Origin: Legionella_A sp963772805
GTDB taxonomy: Bacteria > Pseudomonadota > Gammaproteobacteria > Legionellales > Legionellaceae
Direction of reading: 5' to 3'
Assembly (NCBI GenBank): GCA_963772805.1
Contig: CAVYYU010000002.1
Location: forward strand, 62,001 to 126,000
Length of the DNA stretch: 64,000 nt
Shown here piece by piece: positions 62,422 to 64,000 of this stretch. The stretch's first letter is position 1, and every line of letters begins with the position of its first letter. A program made the translations under genes and the position numbers. The notes below the pieces were generated by a model that did no database searches, was not told where the DNA came from, and worked only from the letters and a program-made list of their open reading frames with translations.

Positions 62422-64000
62422 GATAAATCCATTGGATCAACATCGATATTCCAGCGAATACCATTATTGATACTGTTCAGAGTTAACCAGTCACGCATAT
62501 GACTTAATGCAGCACCCAGCTTTTTGCGTGATGATGATTTTACCAGCAATTGCAAACGATGATTATCGGCCTTGCGGGCCAACGGTGCTGGCGCTGGACC
62601 CAAAGTGTGAATACCGACACCATGCAATCTCTCTTTCAGTGTATGCAGAAACTGCAGCACACCATTTAAATTTTTTCCTTGTGCGCGAATGATGGCCAGA
62701 AAATGAAACGGTGGCAATTCCGCTTGTTGCCGCATAGGCAACAATGATTGCGCAAAAGCATCATACCCTTGTTGTATCAGCAAGTTAAGCGCCGGGTGTT
62801 GCGGCAAATGGGTTTGAATCAGCACCTGCCCGGGAAACTCCGCGCGTCCGGCGCGTCCCGCCACCTGCGTTAATAACTGCCCCAAACGTTCAAGCGCACG
62901 AAAGTCCTGATTATAAAAACCATTGTCAGCATCCAGCACTACAACCAAGGTCAGGCGTGGGAAGTGATGACCTTTAGCCAACATTTGCGTGCCGATTATT
63001 AACTGCGCCTCACCACTATTGATACGCTGCAAGTGCTCTTCCAATGCCCGCTTTTTTCGTACCTCATCACGGTCAATGCGCAAAATCGACGTAGAGGGGA
63101 ATTGTGTTGATAAAAACTCATGGATACGTTGCGTACCGGCACCAACTGGCAATAGTTCGCGGCCTTTACACACTTTGCACTGCGTGGGTACTGATTGCGT
63201 CAAGCCGCAATGATGGCAAACTAATTGCCCTAGCCGACGATGCACCGTCAAATGACTATCACACGCTCGGCAATCCGCCATCCAGCCGCATTGGTGGCAT
63301 AACAGCACCGGTGCAAAGCCACGGCGATTTATAAAAACTAAAACCTGATTTTTCTGCTGCAGATGTTCATTGATCCGCTGCAGGGTGGTGCTCGCCAAGC
63401 CATGCTGCAACGTTTGGTTGCGAATATCCAATATTTGGTAATGCAGTGGGGTGCTCGTTAATGCTTTTTGAGTTAGCGGCAGTAAAGTATATTTTTGTAA
63501 TGTGCAATTATGCATGCTTTCCAGGCTGGGCGTCGCGGTTCCAAGTACGATGGGGATGTTTGCAGCATGCGCTCGCATCAGCGCGGTGTCGCGTGCCGAG
63601 TAGCGCACGCCCTCCATTTGCTTCAATGACGAATCATGCTCTTCATCAATTACAATCAAGCCCAGTGCTGGCATAGGCGTAAAAACGGCGGCCCGTGTGC
63701 CAATCACCAATTTAACCGCATCATCACTTGCCAACTGCCAGGCAACCTGACGCTCCGTGTCATTTAAATTAGAGTGGATTACCGCCATAGGCACATGAAA
63801 ACGGGCACTAAAACGCGCTAGTAATTGCGGGGTCAAACCAATTTCGGGTACTAAAATCAATACCTGTCGTCCTGCGGCCAGCACTTGCGCTATGACCTGC
63901 AAATAGACCTCGGTTTTACCACTGCCCGTCACCCCCTGTAATAAAAAACAATTATACAACTGCAGCCGGGCAAGAATTGTGTCCACCGCAGCAGCCTGTT
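62418..64000 (-). CDS. priA: Primosomal helicase PriA, N-terminus beyond the right edge
   Basis: The frame is open to base 64000, where it reads QAAAVDTILARL. About 527 residues are visible of the usual ~730; the N-terminal DNA-binding domain is missing. Helicase motifs: GVTGSGKTEVYL (Walker A), LIVIDEEHDSS (DEEH), LVVVLDADNGFYNQDFRALERLGQLLTQVAGRAGR (motifs V/VI). Four-pair Cys zinc site: CHQCGWMADCRACDSH and CHHCGLTQSVPTQCKVCKG. It restarts stalled replication forks. Confidence 0.97.
   Translation of the reverse strand, partial: QAAAVDTILARLQLYNCFLLQGVTGSGKTEVYLQVIAQVLAAGRQVLILVPEIGLTPQLLARFSARFHVPMAVIHSNLNDTERQVAWQLASDDAVKLVIGTRAAVFTPMPALGLIVIDEEHDSSLKQMEGVRYSARDTALMRAHAANIPIVLGTATPSLESMHNCTLQKYTLLPLTQKALTSTPLHYQILDIRNQTLQHGLASTTLQRINEHLQQKNQVLVFINRRGFAPVLLCHQCGWMADCRACDSHLTVHRRLGQLVCHHCGLTQSVPTQCKVCKGRELLPVGAGTQRIHEFLSTQFPSTSILRIDRDEVRKKRALEEHLQRINSGEAQLIIGTQMLAKGHHFPRLTLVVVLDADNGFYNQDFRALERLGQLLTQVAGRAGRAEFPGQVLIQTHLPQHPALNLLIQQGYDAFAQSLLPMRQQAELPPFHFLAIIRAQGKNLNGVLQFLHTLKERLHGVGIHTLGPAPAPLARKADNHRLQLLVKSSSRKKLGAALSHMRDWLTLNSINNGIRWNIDVDPMDLS

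Noticed and set aside
1..64000. CRISPR array, rRNA operon or tRNA gene
   Set aside because: No regularly spaced repeats and no rRNA or tRNA signatures were seen; the only structural RNA gene recognised is ssrA.

Overview
The window looks like a chromosomal segment of an intracellular-lifestyle gammaproteobacterium of the order Legionellales (Legionella/Coxiella relatives). The grounds are a DotI/IcmL-family gene (type IVB secretion), the block rppH-ptsP-TSUP permease-lgt-thyA, a tkt-gap-pgk-pyk glycolytic cluster, a split glycine dehydrogenase (gcvPA/gcvPB), a tmRNA whose tag reads ANDENFAGEAIAA, and several orphan proteins of the kind often found as secreted effectors in this order. The genus cannot be fixed from the sequence alone.

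Layout. 1-912 is the open 5' part of an unknown minus-strand gene, followed by a DUF962/Mpo1-like membrane protein. 1.8-8.7 kb is a complete F-type ATP synthase operon (atpIBEFHAGDC, minus strand) with a recognisable promoter and an intrinsic terminator. 8.9-12.2 kb holds a small His-rich ORF, a hotdog thioesterase, a cyclic-nucleotide-binding/CPBP membrane protease-like fusion, a secreted amidase and a GNAT acetyltransferase. 12.4-12.7 kb is an unknown gene cut off by an IS3-family element.

About 13.9-24.87 kb is an AT-richer integrative island inserted at the 3' end of the tmRNA gene ssrA. Reading away from ssrA it has a P4-type tyrosine integrase, an unknown gene, alpA, a CHC2 zinc finger, a primase-like protein, a KAP-type P-loop NTPase, and an AbiE-like winged-helix/nucleotidyltransferase pair. 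Three insertion sequences have damaged it. An IS21-family element (19485-22800, 5-bp target duplication TTAAT) splits alpA; removing it restores a 91-codon frame exactly. An IS3-family element (16834-18242) sits between the primase-like gene and the KAP gene. A second IS3-family element (about 12688-13890) has truncated the nucleotidyltransferase gene and the gene at 12416, and no left attachment site is visible.

Right of ssrA lie a small XRE-like regulator, the glycine cleavage operon (gcvT-gcvH-gcvPA-yciI-like-gcvPB), a DUF3592 protein, the IcmL-like gene divergent from a fused-permease NitT/TauT-type ABC transporter, dsbA, a dihaem cytochrome c4, engB, a disordered Ser/Asp-rich protein, mmsB/mmsA, dapB, a Pmp3-like peptide gene and proQ. 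Next come pyk-pgk-gap-tkt, an unknown membrane protein, prlC, a penicillin-V-acylase/bile-salt-hydrolase family enzyme, glmU, an unknown soluble protein, ansA, and the rppH-ptsP-TSUP-lgt-thyA block. A small secreted protein, a 4HBT thioesterase and priA (cut by the right edge) complete the window.

Functionally most of the window is housekeeping: energy conservation, glycolysis, one-carbon and valine metabolism, cell-wall precursors and replication restart. The unusual parts are the IS-riddled ssrA island with its defence-type cargo, the CNBD-CPBP fusion, and the scattered unknown genes that could be Dot/Icm effectors.
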